Below, in pieces: positions 44,101-51,653 of a stretch of DNA of 64,000 nt. The stretch is taken from assembly GCA_013299045.1 (NCBI GenBank), contig JAAFJX010000005.1, positions 124,001 to 188,000 on the forward strand. The letters are read 5' to 3'. The notes below the pieces were generated by a model. The model was not told where the DNA came from. It did not search any database and worked only from the letters and a program-made list of their open reading frames with translations. A program made the position numbers and the translations under genes. Every line of letters begins with the position of its first letter. Positions within the stretch are counted from its first letter, which is position 1. This DNA is from Cytophagales bacterium (GTDB taxonomy: Bacteria > Bacteroidota > Bacteroidia > Cytophagales > Bernardetiaceae).

Positions 44101-44627
44101 GGATAATAAACTTTATCAAAATTTTTACCGTTCCAGCGGGCTATCCAGTCGGTAGAGCCAAAATAAATACCATCAGACATTGGCATAATGGCTGTTCCTA
44201 TAGCGTATTGCTGTGCATCAACGGGCAGATGTTCAATAATTTGCCGAAAGACCAGTTTGCCGCTTGGGTTTTTGACAAAGTACCCCATGGTCTGGTCGCC
44301 AAAAGCATACACGCGGCCATTGGCATCTTCGTAAAAGCTACGTGCAAAGGTTAGACCGCCGTTGTCTTCGCGCTGGATAACCTCCCAGTTGTTGCCATCA
44401 TAACAAACGATGTAGTTAGAGCAACCCGCATAAATGATGCCGCGGGAGTCTTGAAAGACTTGCCAAATAGTTGTGCCGCCTTGGTACTCTTTATAAGTAA
44501 TCTTTCGGAATGGAATTTTACCTTCTTCTTGGGCATAAACAGCCACAACAGGCCATAAACCATACAAAAGTAGTATGATTGGTCTTATACATAGCACCCA
44601 GAATGATTTATTTTTAGCTTTATTCAA
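41145..44627 (-). CDS. Propeller sensor with Y_Y_Y domain and SpoIIE-type phosphatase
   Basis: A 1,160-residue membrane signalling protein: signal sequence, periplasmic propeller repeats over about residues 35-700 (looser than usual; GIYFGSTDWIARW, KILIGTRTAGLYV, LWLSTNDGAIYRL), a Y_Y_Y domain at about 730-810 (YRLDGYDAPNAWSEWG, NLAEGTYTFYVKGKN), a membrane span near 825, a coiled coil (about 850-910), and a C-terminal SpoIIE domain (KPKDIVSGDFYFL, ADCTGHGVPGAFMS). It would couple an external ligand to serine dephosphorylation in the cytoplasm. No ATG fits; the TTG at 44627 gives the signal peptide and lies after a promoter-like site at 44650-44680. An earlier TTG at 44702 would lie upstream of that promoter. 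The downstream gene overlaps by 4 bases. Confidence 0.9.
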   Translation of the reverse strand: MNKAKNKSFWVLCIRPIILLLYGLWPVVAVYAQEEGKIPFRKITYKEYQGGTTIWQVFQDSRGIIYAGCSNYIVCYDGNNWEVIQREDNGGLTFARSFYEDANGRVYAFGDQTMGYFVKNPSGKLVFRQIIEHLPVDAQQYAIGTAIMPMSDGIYFGSTDWIARWNGKNFDKVYYPPKARFTRSFLVKDRIFVRETGTGIHELNTKQEKLNYIGGSAIFQEERISFMKNMPDGKILIGTRTAGLYVMDLAETDTSKRFVKMDSGVDDLLKVRNIYDCLRMPDGNILVNLFTGGVVLLSPQGLFLRWIFDTETFVSSCFLDSSDQLWLSTNDGAIYRLDMAASYRVWKTGEAGTPLGVPIWVKRFQGKIYSGTSNALLVLKNNTFQAIPMRTTQVLSALEATFGNEKQLLVGTFDGIYRVEGDKAAQIIKTSPVVQIFSLPLFPNFLFAYERDGLFVSEYRNKKWQPRQSLSEWGRIQIVYNRSFGTPFRYEPSTKSLWVETNDYFIRFSWAEPYQLMNCVSEQVPKKVLENGAESPLAYCFLDDDKLVFRSETAYYTYNFQQKKHFRYDKFGKNYFYKAPFYMNNVTQLVPNEKYAIGLNQLGNGALINFKRLDLISKQPDGRYAIDSTTHQYLPQEPSIDNFADGDSLIWVVYNDFILRYDLRQPTQKKSSFKLYIREVRQDKRTLFGGVSCGADSIPKFTQDNNDKIVLDYSQSTIFFSFSGYSVPEDKNLYAYRLDGYDAPNAWSEWGSQTKKEYTNLAEGTYTFYVKGKNIYGLESNTATFTFRIRPPWYRTWLAYLSYIILAALVIGAAVYWNTRRLLRASLKLKALVAKRTYEIEKQKDEIASQRDNLMQLNEEINQQREEIQITAENLTAANLQISKKNEDIIASINYAKRIQNAILPSQERMHSAVGKKRLFVLFKPKDIVSGDFYFLEQLGQHTFIAAADCTGHGVPGAFMSMVSTQLLHKIIVKDAVFEPDQVLNALDKELRLTLHHNETNTNDGLDISLLVFTKNQEEILFASAMQSILLFDYQENSWIFSEIKGTKRGIGGQLNYKEITRSFELHRFLIKQKACVYLFSDGYADQFGGPEAKKYMTKRLKNQLEAFYQNPLTPLEQQAEILNANIEAWRGESHEKQTDDILVIGLRLGQWNDDKQAKP

Positions 44628-44649
44628 AGTTTTTTTGTTATTTGATAAG

Positions 44650-44680
44650 CAAATAAACAAAAATTTAGTTTTGTGCCCAA
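44650..44680 (-). promoter_or_regulatory. Putative promoter of the propeller-SpoIIE gene
   Basis: On the minus strand TTG (44678-44680, in a TTTTTGGG context), a 20-base spacer and TTTATTTG (44650-44657) match the consensus with one mismatch. It supports the TTG start at 44627 over 44702. Confidence 0.5.
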
Positions 44681-44930
44681 AAATAAAGGCTTTACCACAC
44701 AAAATTTAAATCTGTGAGACCCACTCTAATAAGCAATTCATAGTCAATAGGGCCATGATAAGACTTTATTAGGTTAGAATCTAAGTGATTTAAAAAATAA
44801 AACTCTTGTATTGATAAAAAAATACCTCATGGTCTTTTTAGGGACGAGTGTTTATGCCCAAACTGTTGGGTACAAAAAATCAAATTTGCCCAAGTGGCAT
44901 TCCTACGAAAACTAGTCTTTGGAGGTATTC

Positions 44931-46643
44931 TTATGCTTTTTTTAGTTTGCTATTCTGGAAACCATAACCGAAGTAGATAACCAAGCCAGCGAGCATCCAA
45001 AAACCAAAACCGTACCAGTTGCTCACGTTCAGCTCCGTCATCAAATAAACATTTACCAAAACACCCAAAACTGGAATAACTGACCAACGCTTCATAATAG
45101 CATAAACGCTCATTCCTAACATAAAAAGGAGAAACAAACGCCTTAAATTAAGTTTTGCAGCCAGTTCTGCATCAACTGTTCCAAAGGAAATTAGTTCCTG
45201 CACACCTTCAGGGAAATAATAAATAATAAAACCCAAAACCAGCACCAGCAAAACAGGCAGTACAAAACGACTATCGTAATAGGGCACTTTAAAATGCTTT
45301 CGCCCTTCAGTATCAACGGGTGTTGGCATACGCAATACACCCGCCGACACCATCGCAAAAGCAAAAAGAGTACCTATGCTTGTGAGGTCAGTAACCTCGG
45401 TCATGTTCATAAAGAGGGCAGGCACGGCCACCAAAAAGCCAGTGGCTATTGTAGAAATATAAGGTGTTTTAAATTTTGGGTGAATTTTGCCGAAGGCGGA
45501 AGGCAAAAGGCCATCGCGGCTCATGGTCATCAAAATACGGGGCTGCCCCATCTGAAAAACCAAGAAAACACTTGTAATAGCCACCACCGCACTCACCGAA
45601 ATAATCCCTGCAATTATATCCAAATCCACGCGGTCAAAAACCATGGCCAGAGGGTCTTCTACGTTCATTTCGCTGTAATTGACCATGCCTGTTAGAATCA
45701 AAGCCAGCAGAACGTATAAAACTGTACATATCAGGAGCGAGTAAATCATAGCTTTAGGCATATCGCGTTGTGGATTTTTACATTCTTCGGCTGTTGTAGA
45801 AATAGCATCAAAGCCAATGTAAGCAAAAAATACAGCAGAAACACTTTTGAGCACCCCCTCCGCGCCGTTAGGAGCAAACGGGCTCCAGTTGGCGGGGGTA
45901 ATGTAGAATGCCCCCACCACAATAACCATGAGCACAACAGCCATCTTGATGATAACCATAACATTTCCTGCGTTTCGGGACTCTTTCACTCCCACAAAAA
46001 CCAGGGTGGTTATGGCTATCGTAATAAGCAAGGCGGGTAGGTCTGCTATGACTTTAAAACCAGCCAGTTCAAACGCATTTTCCCACGCCAATTTAGCAGT
46101 CAAGAGTGCTGGTTTGAGCGCCTCACCTTTGGCCAGTATGGCCATGGCCTCATCGTAACCTCTAGAAGCCGACAGATAGTCCATGGTAAGATAGGCAGGC
46201 AGATGAATGCCCATACCGCTCAGTAATTGTGTAAAGTACTCAGACCACGAAATGGCCACTGCTATATTACCAATAGCGTATTCCATAACCAAAGCCCAAC
46301 CCAGAACCCATGCAATAACCTCACCAAAAGACGTGTAAGCATACGTGTAGGCACTCCCGCTAATGGGTACAGTAGAGGCAAACTGGGCGTAGCACAACGC
46401 TGAAAAGACACAGGCCAGCGCCGTGAACAAAAATAAGAACACAACTGCTGGGCCACCCTCATACGAAGCCTTGCCTATGGTAGCAAAGATTCCTGCCCCA
46501 ACAATAGCAGCCACCCCGAATGATACTAAGTCGCGCAGACCCAAATGCTTGGCCAACCCAGCTCCAGCATTTATACCTTCTTGCGCCTCTACTTCGCGCA
46601 GAATTTGATTAACAGATTTTTTACGAAAAAAATTATTGAGCAC
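44931..46643 (-). CDS. Amino acid/cationic amino acid permease (APC superfamily)
   Basis: A 570-residue polytopic membrane protein with about 13-14 spans. GVAAIVGAGIFATIGKASYEGGPAV in span 1 (here as FGVAAIVGAGIFATIGKA) is the APC substrate-binding helix signature, and FFAYIGFDAISTTAEECKNPQRDMP is the conserved region of the CAT (cationic amino acid transporter) group. It probably takes up or exchanges amino acids by proton coupling; the exact substrate is unknown. Translation appears to begin at a GTG (46641-46643), since no ATG precedes the conserved cytoplasmic N-terminus. It is separated from neighbours on both sides by more than 250 bases. Confidence 0.9.
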   Translation of the reverse strand: MLNNFFRKKSVNQILREVEAQEGINAGAGLAKHLGLRDLVSFGVAAIVGAGIFATIGKASYEGGPAVVFLFLFTALACVFSALCYAQFASTVPISGSAYTYAYTSFGEVIAWVLGWALVMEYAIGNIAVAISWSEYFTQLLSGMGIHLPAYLTMDYLSASRGYDEAMAILAKGEALKPALLTAKLAWENAFELAGFKVIADLPALLITIAITTLVFVGVKESRNAGNVMVIIKMAVVLMVIVVGAFYITPANWSPFAPNGAEGVLKSVSAVFFAYIGFDAISTTAEECKNPQRDMPKAMIYSLLICTVLYVLLALILTGMVNYSEMNVEDPLAMVFDRVDLDIIAGIISVSAVVAITSVFLVFQMGQPRILMTMSRDGLLPSAFGKIHPKFKTPYISTIATGFLVAVPALFMNMTEVTDLTSIGTLFAFAMVSAGVLRMPTPVDTEGRKHFKVPYYDSRFVLPVLLVLVLGFIIYYFPEGVQELISFGTVDAELAAKLNLRRLFLLFMLGMSVYAIMKRWSVIPVLGVLVNVYLMTELNVSNWYGFGFWMLAGLVIYFGYGFQNSKLKKA

Positions 46644-46992
46644 GGCAGTTATTATTTATGTTATTTGAGCTTATTCAAAACCGAGTTGAGAACGCTTTGG
46701 TACGACAGGAATGATTCAGCGTTGCAACGGCAAATAAAGTTCTTTTTTTATCTGTTGCTAATCTTTGCTTTTATTTTTTCAAAACAAATATTTTTTTTTT
46801 TGCAATTCACCAAGTCTATTTGAATAATACCTATCTTTCAAGCAAGTAGGAAGTTTACTAAGGCTTGTATGGTAGGCTAAAAAAACTTGTTGTTTTTTTT
46901 ACACTATCCTGTATCCTTTTCCATTTCTTTGCGTTATAAATACATATTGTCATTAGAACAACAACCCTTCTCACTCTTTACCTCTTATAGCT
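46644..46992. other. AT-rich divergent intergenic region
   Basis: Between the permease and the vWA gene; contains T- and A-tracts near 46745-46802. The only promoter-like sites are partial: TTTATTTG on the minus strand (46731-46738) for the permease, and TTTCTTTG on the plus strand about 60 bases before the vWA gene. No gene or repeat seen. Confidence 0.4.
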
Positions 46993-47676
46993 ATGTCTAA
47001 CTTTGATGACTTAAATGCCTTAGATTTTAATTTGAACTACGGCCACTTTAACCCCGACGAAATTCAAACTGACGAAACCATTAATGCAGTCTTTGTGGTG
47101 GACGTTTCACCCTCTGTAGAGTCTTATGCTAAAGAACTGAACTTTGCATTCAATGATTTTGTTCAGAGTATGCAGAAGTCTCATGTTGCTGACCGTCTGC
47201 TTGTTTCTGTTCTGGACTTTAACGAAACCGTAAGAGCGCGGAGCGGCTTTCAGCCCATTGCACAAGTTCCTAGCATTCAGTTTGTTCCGAGTGGTGGTGG
47301 CACGGCTCTCTATGATGCTGCCGCACACGGCATCAAAGCAGCTATGGACTATCGCCAAAACCTTGAAGCCTCAGGTGTCATGACCAAAACCCTTATTTTT
47401 GTCATCACTGATGGGGAAGATAACAGCTCCCGCACCACTGCAAAAGCCGTAGCACAGACCCTTACGCAAATTCGCTCTAAGGAGAAAAATGCTTTTTCAT
47501 TCTTGACTATGCTTTTTGGGGTAGGGAATGCGGCTTCTTTTGAAAAAGCTCAAAAAGAAATGGGCTTTCAACATTTAGCGTGCGTAGGGCAAACTGGTGC
47601 TGACATGAAAAAGATGATAGGCTTTATCAGTCAGTCTATTTCGGGTGCAGCCAACGGCCAGAACATTCAATTCTAA
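46993..47676 (+). CDS. von Willebrand factor type A domain protein
   Basis: A 227-residue cytoplasmic protein that is essentially one vWA domain. The metal-ion-dependent adhesion site is complete: DVSPSVES (DxSxS), the threonine in SGGGTALYDAAAHG and the aspartate in IFVITDGEDNSS. There is no signal peptide or membrane span. Such single vWA proteins usually act as protein-binding partners, for example of MoxR ATPases or in tellurium/stress complexes, but no ATPase is adjacent. A strong terminator follows directly, so it is monocistronic. Confidence 0.9.
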   Translation: MSNFDDLNALDFNLNYGHFNPDEIQTDETINAVFVVDVSPSVESYAKELNFAFNDFVQSMQKSHVADRLLVSVLDFNETVRARSGFQPIAQVPSIQFVPSGGGTALYDAAAHGIKAAMDYRQNLEASGVMTKTLIFVITDGEDNSSRTTAKAVAQTLTQIRSKEKNAFSFLTMLFGVGNAASFEKAQKEMGFQHLACVGQTGADMKKMIGFISQSISGAANGQNIQF

Positions 47677-47693
47677 GCAAAAGCAATTCAATG

Positions 47694-47747
47694 AAGCTCT
47701 ATTGCCACAAAGATTGAGTTGTCTTGCGCTAGCAATAGAGCTTTTTG
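47694..47747 (+). terminator. Intrinsic terminator of the vWA gene
   Basis: AAGCTCTATTGC (47694-47705) pairs perfectly with GCAATAGAGCTT (47732-47743), giving a 12-bp stem followed by a short T-tract. Confidence 0.8.
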
Positions 47748-47823
47748 AGGCTTAGAATGCGCAAACATTTTGCTGCCCAGTGCGTTTTTACTGACAAATT
47801 GTTTGACTCTCTTTTAAAAATAC

Positions 47824-48507
47824 ATGAATCTATCCGATTCAAAAACAGCGCAATACAAATTGTCTTTGTGGCCTGTTGCGGTCTATCTTACTATTTCCAT
47901 GCACTTCTTCGGCCTTGTGCTGATGAACGTTCAAGCTACCAGAACTCTTTTTGAGAGACTGACACCTATAAACTTAATTCTTTCTGCTTTTTTTTTGGCT
48001 TTTTTTCAAACGGATAAAAATCAACGCTTTTGGTTGGTAAGCCTTTTGCTGGCAGTCTTGGGCTACTTGGTGGAAGTGCTGGGTGTGCATACCGGACTTA
48101 TTTTTGGGCATTATTGGTACGATACCAACCTCGGGCCTCATGTTTTTCGCGTTCCGCCTCTCATTGGGCTTAACTGGTGGCTGCTGGTGTTGGCCAGTAA
48201 TAGCTTTTGGGCAAAATACTTAGAGGCGAAATGGCCAAGAATTATTTTAAGCGCCGCTACCATGACTTTCCTGGACGTTCTTATTGAGCCTTTTGCCATG
48301 CAACGAGGTCTTTGGAGTTGGCAAAATGATAAGGTTCCTTTTCAGAACTATGCGGCATGGTTTGCTTTTTCTGCCTTATTTTCTGCCATTTTTGTCTATG
48401 CCTGCCAGGCCTCCAACCAGCAGAGCAACCTAAAAGTTGAGAACAAATATGCTCCACTCCTCCTCTTCTGTACGCTTTTGTTTTTTGGCCTAATGCTTTT
48501 GGTTTAA
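47824..48507 (+). CDS. Carotenoid biosynthesis membrane protein (CruF/DUF422 type)
   Basis: A 227-residue integral membrane protein with about seven spans. The conserved features of the DUF422 family are present: GHYWYDTNLGPHVFRVPPLIGL, NWWLLVLAS, MTFLDVLIEPFAM and GLWSWQNDKVPFQNYAAW. Members include CruF-type carotenoid 1,2-hydratases and related bisanhydrobacterioruberin hydratases that hydrate carotenoid end groups. The acidic residues in FLDVLIEP probably serve in catalysis. No other carotenoid gene is adjacent, so the exact substrate is open. Confidence 0.85.
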   Translation: MNLSDSKTAQYKLSLWPVAVYLTISMHFFGLVLMNVQATRTLFERLTPINLILSAFFLAFFQTDKNQRFWLVSLLLAVLGYLVEVLGVHTGLIFGHYWYDTNLGPHVFRVPPLIGLNWWLLVLASNSFWAKYLEAKWPRIILSAATMTFLDVLIEPFAMQRGLWSWQNDKVPFQNYAAWFAFSALFSAIFVYACQASNQQSNLKVENKYAPLLLFCTLLFFGLMLLV

Positions 48508-48630
48508 TGAAAGCTTTTGCAAAAATTACATTGTAGAGGTCTCTTAATGCGAATCTATCATGCTGCTTTGCATCGATGCCGGGCTTCTTTAGGCTTGCTA
48601 GTGGCTATGATTAGAGAAAAGCACCAAAAG

Positions 48631-48662
48631 TTGTGCTCTTAGTGAACTTTGCGCTATATTTG
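48631..48662 (+). promoter_or_regulatory. Promoter of metF
   Basis: TTG (48631-48633), a 21-base spacer and TATATTTG (48655-48662), an exact -7 box, 33 bases before the metF ATG. Confidence 0.7.
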
Positions 48663-48695
48663 CGCTCCAATTTTATTAAAACCCGCTTTTAAAAC

Positions 48696-49652
48696 ATGAA
48701 AGTAACCAAGCACTTTGAACAGGCTAAAGGAAAGACACTTTTTTCTTTTGAAATTATCCCACCCTTGAAAGGTCAGAGCATACATTCCATTTTTGATGCC
48801 ATAGACCCACTCATGGAGTTTAAGCCGCCTTTTATTGATGTTACTTATCACCGTGAAGAGTATGTGTTTAAAAAATTGCCAAATGGCCTGCTGGACAGAC
48901 GCACTACGCGCAAAAGACCAGGCACAGTAGGTATTTGCGCTGCTATCATTAACCGCTATCGTGTTGATGCTGTGCCACATATTATATGTGGGGGCTTTAC
49001 ACGTGAAGAGACCGAAAATGCACTCATTGATTTGAATTTTTTAGGGATAGAGAATGTGCTTGCTCTACGCGGAGACTCCATCAAAACAGAACCAGGTTTT
49101 GTACCAGAACCAGAAGGACACAGCTATGCAGTAGATTTAATCAGGCAAATTGGCGATATGAACAATGGTATTTATTTGCATGAAGACTTGCAAAATAGTA
49201 CTCCTTCAGACTTCTGTATGGGTGTGGCGGCTTATCCTGAAAAACACTTTGAAAGCCCAAATCTCAGTTTGGATTTGGCATATCTGAAGCAAAAAATTGA
49301 TGCTGGCGGCGACTATATAGTTACTCAGATGTTTTTTGACAATAAAAAATTCTTTCATTTTGTTGAAAAATGCCGGGCCATGGGCATAAATGTTCCGATT
49401 GTGCCGGGTATTAAGCCTATTGCCACCAAAGACCACCTAACAATGCTACCGCGTCTTTTTAATATAGACTTACCCGAAGACCTTGTTGATGCTGTTTTAC
49501 GCTGCCGCGATGACAAAGAAATAAGGCAAGTTGGTATAGAATGGGCCATAGCGCAGTCTAAGGAGCTTATTGAATACGGTGTACCTTGCTTGCACTACTA
49601 CACCATGGGGCGCTCCATAGCAACACGTCGCATTGCAGAAGCATTGTTCTGA
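48696..49652 (+). CDS. metF: 5,10-methylenetetrahydrofolate reductase MetF
   Basis: A 318-residue flavoenzyme that reduces methylene-THF to methyl-THF for methionine synthesis. The N-terminus FSFEIIPPLKG carries the catalytic-type glutamate; FIDVTYHRE, NVLALRGDS (folate/FAD binding), GGDYIVTQMFFDN and VPIVPGIKPI are the characteristic barrel segments. The family segment after the Arg-Gly-Asp turn is complete, and the length is normal for bacterial MetF. It has its own promoter and terminator, so it is not in a methionine operon here. Confidence 0.95.
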   Translation: MKVTKHFEQAKGKTLFSFEIIPPLKGQSIHSIFDAIDPLMEFKPPFIDVTYHREEYVFKKLPNGLLDRRTTRKRPGTVGICAAIINRYRVDAVPHIICGGFTREETENALIDLNFLGIENVLALRGDSIKTEPGFVPEPEGHSYAVDLIRQIGDMNNGIYLHEDLQNSTPSDFCMGVAAYPEKHFESPNLSLDLAYLKQKIDAGGDYIVTQMFFDNKKFFHFVEKCRAMGINVPIVPGIKPIATKDHLTMLPRLFNIDLPEDLVDAVLRCRDDKEIRQVGIEWAIAQSKELIEYGVPCLHYYTMGRSIATRRIAEALF

Positions 49653-49669
49653 TGCTTTGCGTTTTGTCA

Positions 49670-49720
49670 TAACTCCTTGCGGCCAAACTTATCTGGTTGA
49701 TTGGTTTGATAGCAAGGAGT
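49670..49720 (+). terminator. Hairpin after metF
   Basis: AACTCCTTGC (49670-49679) and GCAAGGAGTT (49711-49720) form a 10-bp stem with a 31-base loop; the T-tract after it is weak. Confidence 0.6.
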
Positions 49721-49771
49721 TTATAGCCAATTTTTGTTGCGTCTAGCAAGTTGGATTGCTTCTATAATAGC

Positions 49772-51652
49772 TCAAAATGATTGCAAAGGTGCTTCTTGAT
49801 TTGTTTTTGAATGTATGCCCAAGAATAGGCGCGCATAAATACGGATAAGTGCGATACCACCAATAACAAAGCTGGAGGCTAACCAAAAAGCCAAGATGAG
49901 CTGGTTTTGATGGACGTGCCCAAAGATTAAGTCCTCGCCAATGAAGGTGGTTGTTATAGGAAAGCCCATTAAGCCCAGATTACAGGCCAGAAAGACCCAA
50001 GCGAGGTACGGATACTCTTTACTATGACCTTGATAACGGTACATATTAAAGTTTGGCGATTCGCGCCTACGTAAATAGACAAGGCAAAGCCAGCCGCCAA
50101 AGCCCGAAAGAAGCACACCGCTCAAATACCAAGTTAGCTCTTTGAAACTAAATTTTTCGTTATAAATGACTGCAAGAGCAATCCATAAGTGCCCCAAAAT
50201 TATGAGAATCCAAGCATGAACGGGGTAATGCCTTTCAGCAAAAGCACGCATGATAAGAAGCAGCGCAATCAAACCAAAGACAATAGGAATAAAATCCCAT
50301 ACTTTTGAAGCCAAATCATCTTTGTAAAACCATAAAACCCAGCCAAGTACATAAGTAGGCACAAAGTAAGCAAATACGTTTTTGTATGTAATGAAGTTCA
50401 GTTTGCTGCCAATGTGCTTGAATGGTCTGAAAATATAGGTCGTCATCAGAAAGTCCAAGTGGAACTCCCGAAGCGCCAAAAGATATAAGGCATAATGAAA
50501 ACGCTTGCCCAAAAAGAAATTTTGATGGTCTTCTCTTTCTTTGAAATGATAAAACTGCTCACGTATCAGATAACTGACCACCGAAGGCGAAACCAGCAGC
50601 TGGTAAGTACGCAAAAAAGCATTGCCTACCAAGTGCATGAGCGCAAATTTTTCGTAACCCAAGGCAATTTCAATGAACATAATGCCGATTTGTGCAACTG
50701 AGGCATAAGCAATTTGCGTTTTGATAGTTGGTTGCACCCGTGCAGTTTGGTAGCCCACTATGGCTGTGATAAACCCTACAAGCCCAATAAGCACTCTTGC
50801 TGCCATTTGCTGTTCCCAAAAAGGCATGGTGCGAATAAGTAAATACACCCCAAAATGAATGGATAGAGAGCCATAGAAAATAGCGCTAGAAGGCGTTGGC
50901 CCCTCCATAGCCCGCGCTACCCACGAAGAAAATGGGAACTGAGCAGATTTGGCGGCTGCAGCCACCAAAATACAAACTGCAATAAACAAAGCCTCGCCGC
51001 TGTGCTGTGAAATATGCTCGGTTACAAAAGCTGTATCTGTCAGCTTAAAAAAGGTAATGTTCTCATGCCAGAAGTGGTGGCTAGCCCACATGGCCAAAAT
51101 AATGCCTACGTCCCCAATACGATAAATTGAAAATACTTTAACCGCATTACGAACAGGTAAGTAGCGCTCCCTGTAAAAAGCTACAAGCAAAAATGATGAA
51201 ATACCCAGCATCTCCCAGCCCGCAAAGAGCGTTTCAAAATTACCGGCCAAGGTGGTAAAATTGTAAGAGAAGTAAAAGAACTGAATAACCGCAAAAAAGC
51301 GCTTATAGCCCACTTCTAGGTGCATATAATAGTTGCTGTAACGCACTATCAAAAAGGTAAGAAAAGTACCTATCAGTAAATAAACAATACTGGCAAAGTC
51401 CATATAGAAGTCTATTACGAAGGCATAATGCTCACTTTCATAAAGCGTTATCTCTTTGATATTCAGAGGCAAAAAATTCAAGCTAAGCCCCCAAAAAGTA
51501 ATAAAAGCAACTAGGCTGACAAAATTAAGCGCTACCCCTGCTGAAGCAAAGCGCGCAATCCAAGATTCTTCTTTTTCAGGCACAAAAAGAGTGAGCAAAA
51601 AGGCCAAAAAAGGAAGAAGAACAAAGCTGATTATCAAATAATTAATATCCAT
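49772..51652 (-). CDS. dabB: DabB, membrane subunit of an inorganic carbon transporter (NuoL/MrpA-like)
   Basis: A 626-residue polytopic protein of the proton-conducting transporter family related to NuoL and MrpA. FLLVAFYRERYLPVRNAVKVF, PFSSWVARAMEGPTPSSAIFYG and VGFITAIVGYQTARVQPTIKTQ-like helices (here around residues 150-320) match the conserved core with the lysine and glutamate used for proton coupling. It starts 1 base after the stop region of dabA in reverse orientation order, i.e. dabA is upstream on the minus strand, and the pair is adjacent. In the DAB system DabB supplies proton-driven energy to DabA. No nuo genes surround it, which argues against a complex I subunit. Confidence 0.9.
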   Translation of the reverse strand: MDINYLIISFVLLPFLAFLLTLFVPEKEESWIARFASAGVALNFVSLVAFITFWGLSLNFLPLNIKEITLYESEHYAFVIDFYMDFASIVYLLIGTFLTFLIVRYSNYYMHLEVGYKRFFAVIQFFYFSYNFTTLAGNFETLFAGWEMLGISSFLLVAFYRERYLPVRNAVKVFSIYRIGDVGIILAMWASHHFWHENITFFKLTDTAFVTEHISQHSGEALFIAVCILVAAAAKSAQFPFSSWVARAMEGPTPSSAIFYGSLSIHFGVYLLIRTMPFWEQQMAARVLIGLVGFITAIVGYQTARVQPTIKTQIAYASVAQIGIMFIEIALGYEKFALMHLVGNAFLRTYQLLVSPSVVSYLIREQFYHFKEREDHQNFFLGKRFHYALYLLALREFHLDFLMTTYIFRPFKHIGSKLNFITYKNVFAYFVPTYVLGWVLWFYKDDLASKVWDFIPIVFGLIALLLIMRAFAERHYPVHAWILIILGHLWIALAVIYNEKFSFKELTWYLSGVLLSGFGGWLCLVYLRRRESPNFNMYRYQGHSKEYPYLAWVFLACNLGLMGFPITTTFIGEDLIFGHVHQNQLILAFWLASSFVIGGIALIRIYARLFLGIHSKTNQEAPLQSF

Positions 51653-51653
51653 T

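Noticed and set aside
45294-45695. 133-codon plus-strand frame opposite the permease
   Set aside because: Low-complexity His/Asn-rich product, antisense to conserved membrane spans.
49772-51652. DabB as a complex I NuoL subunit
   Set aside because: No nuo genes are adjacent and it is directly paired with DUF2309 DabA.
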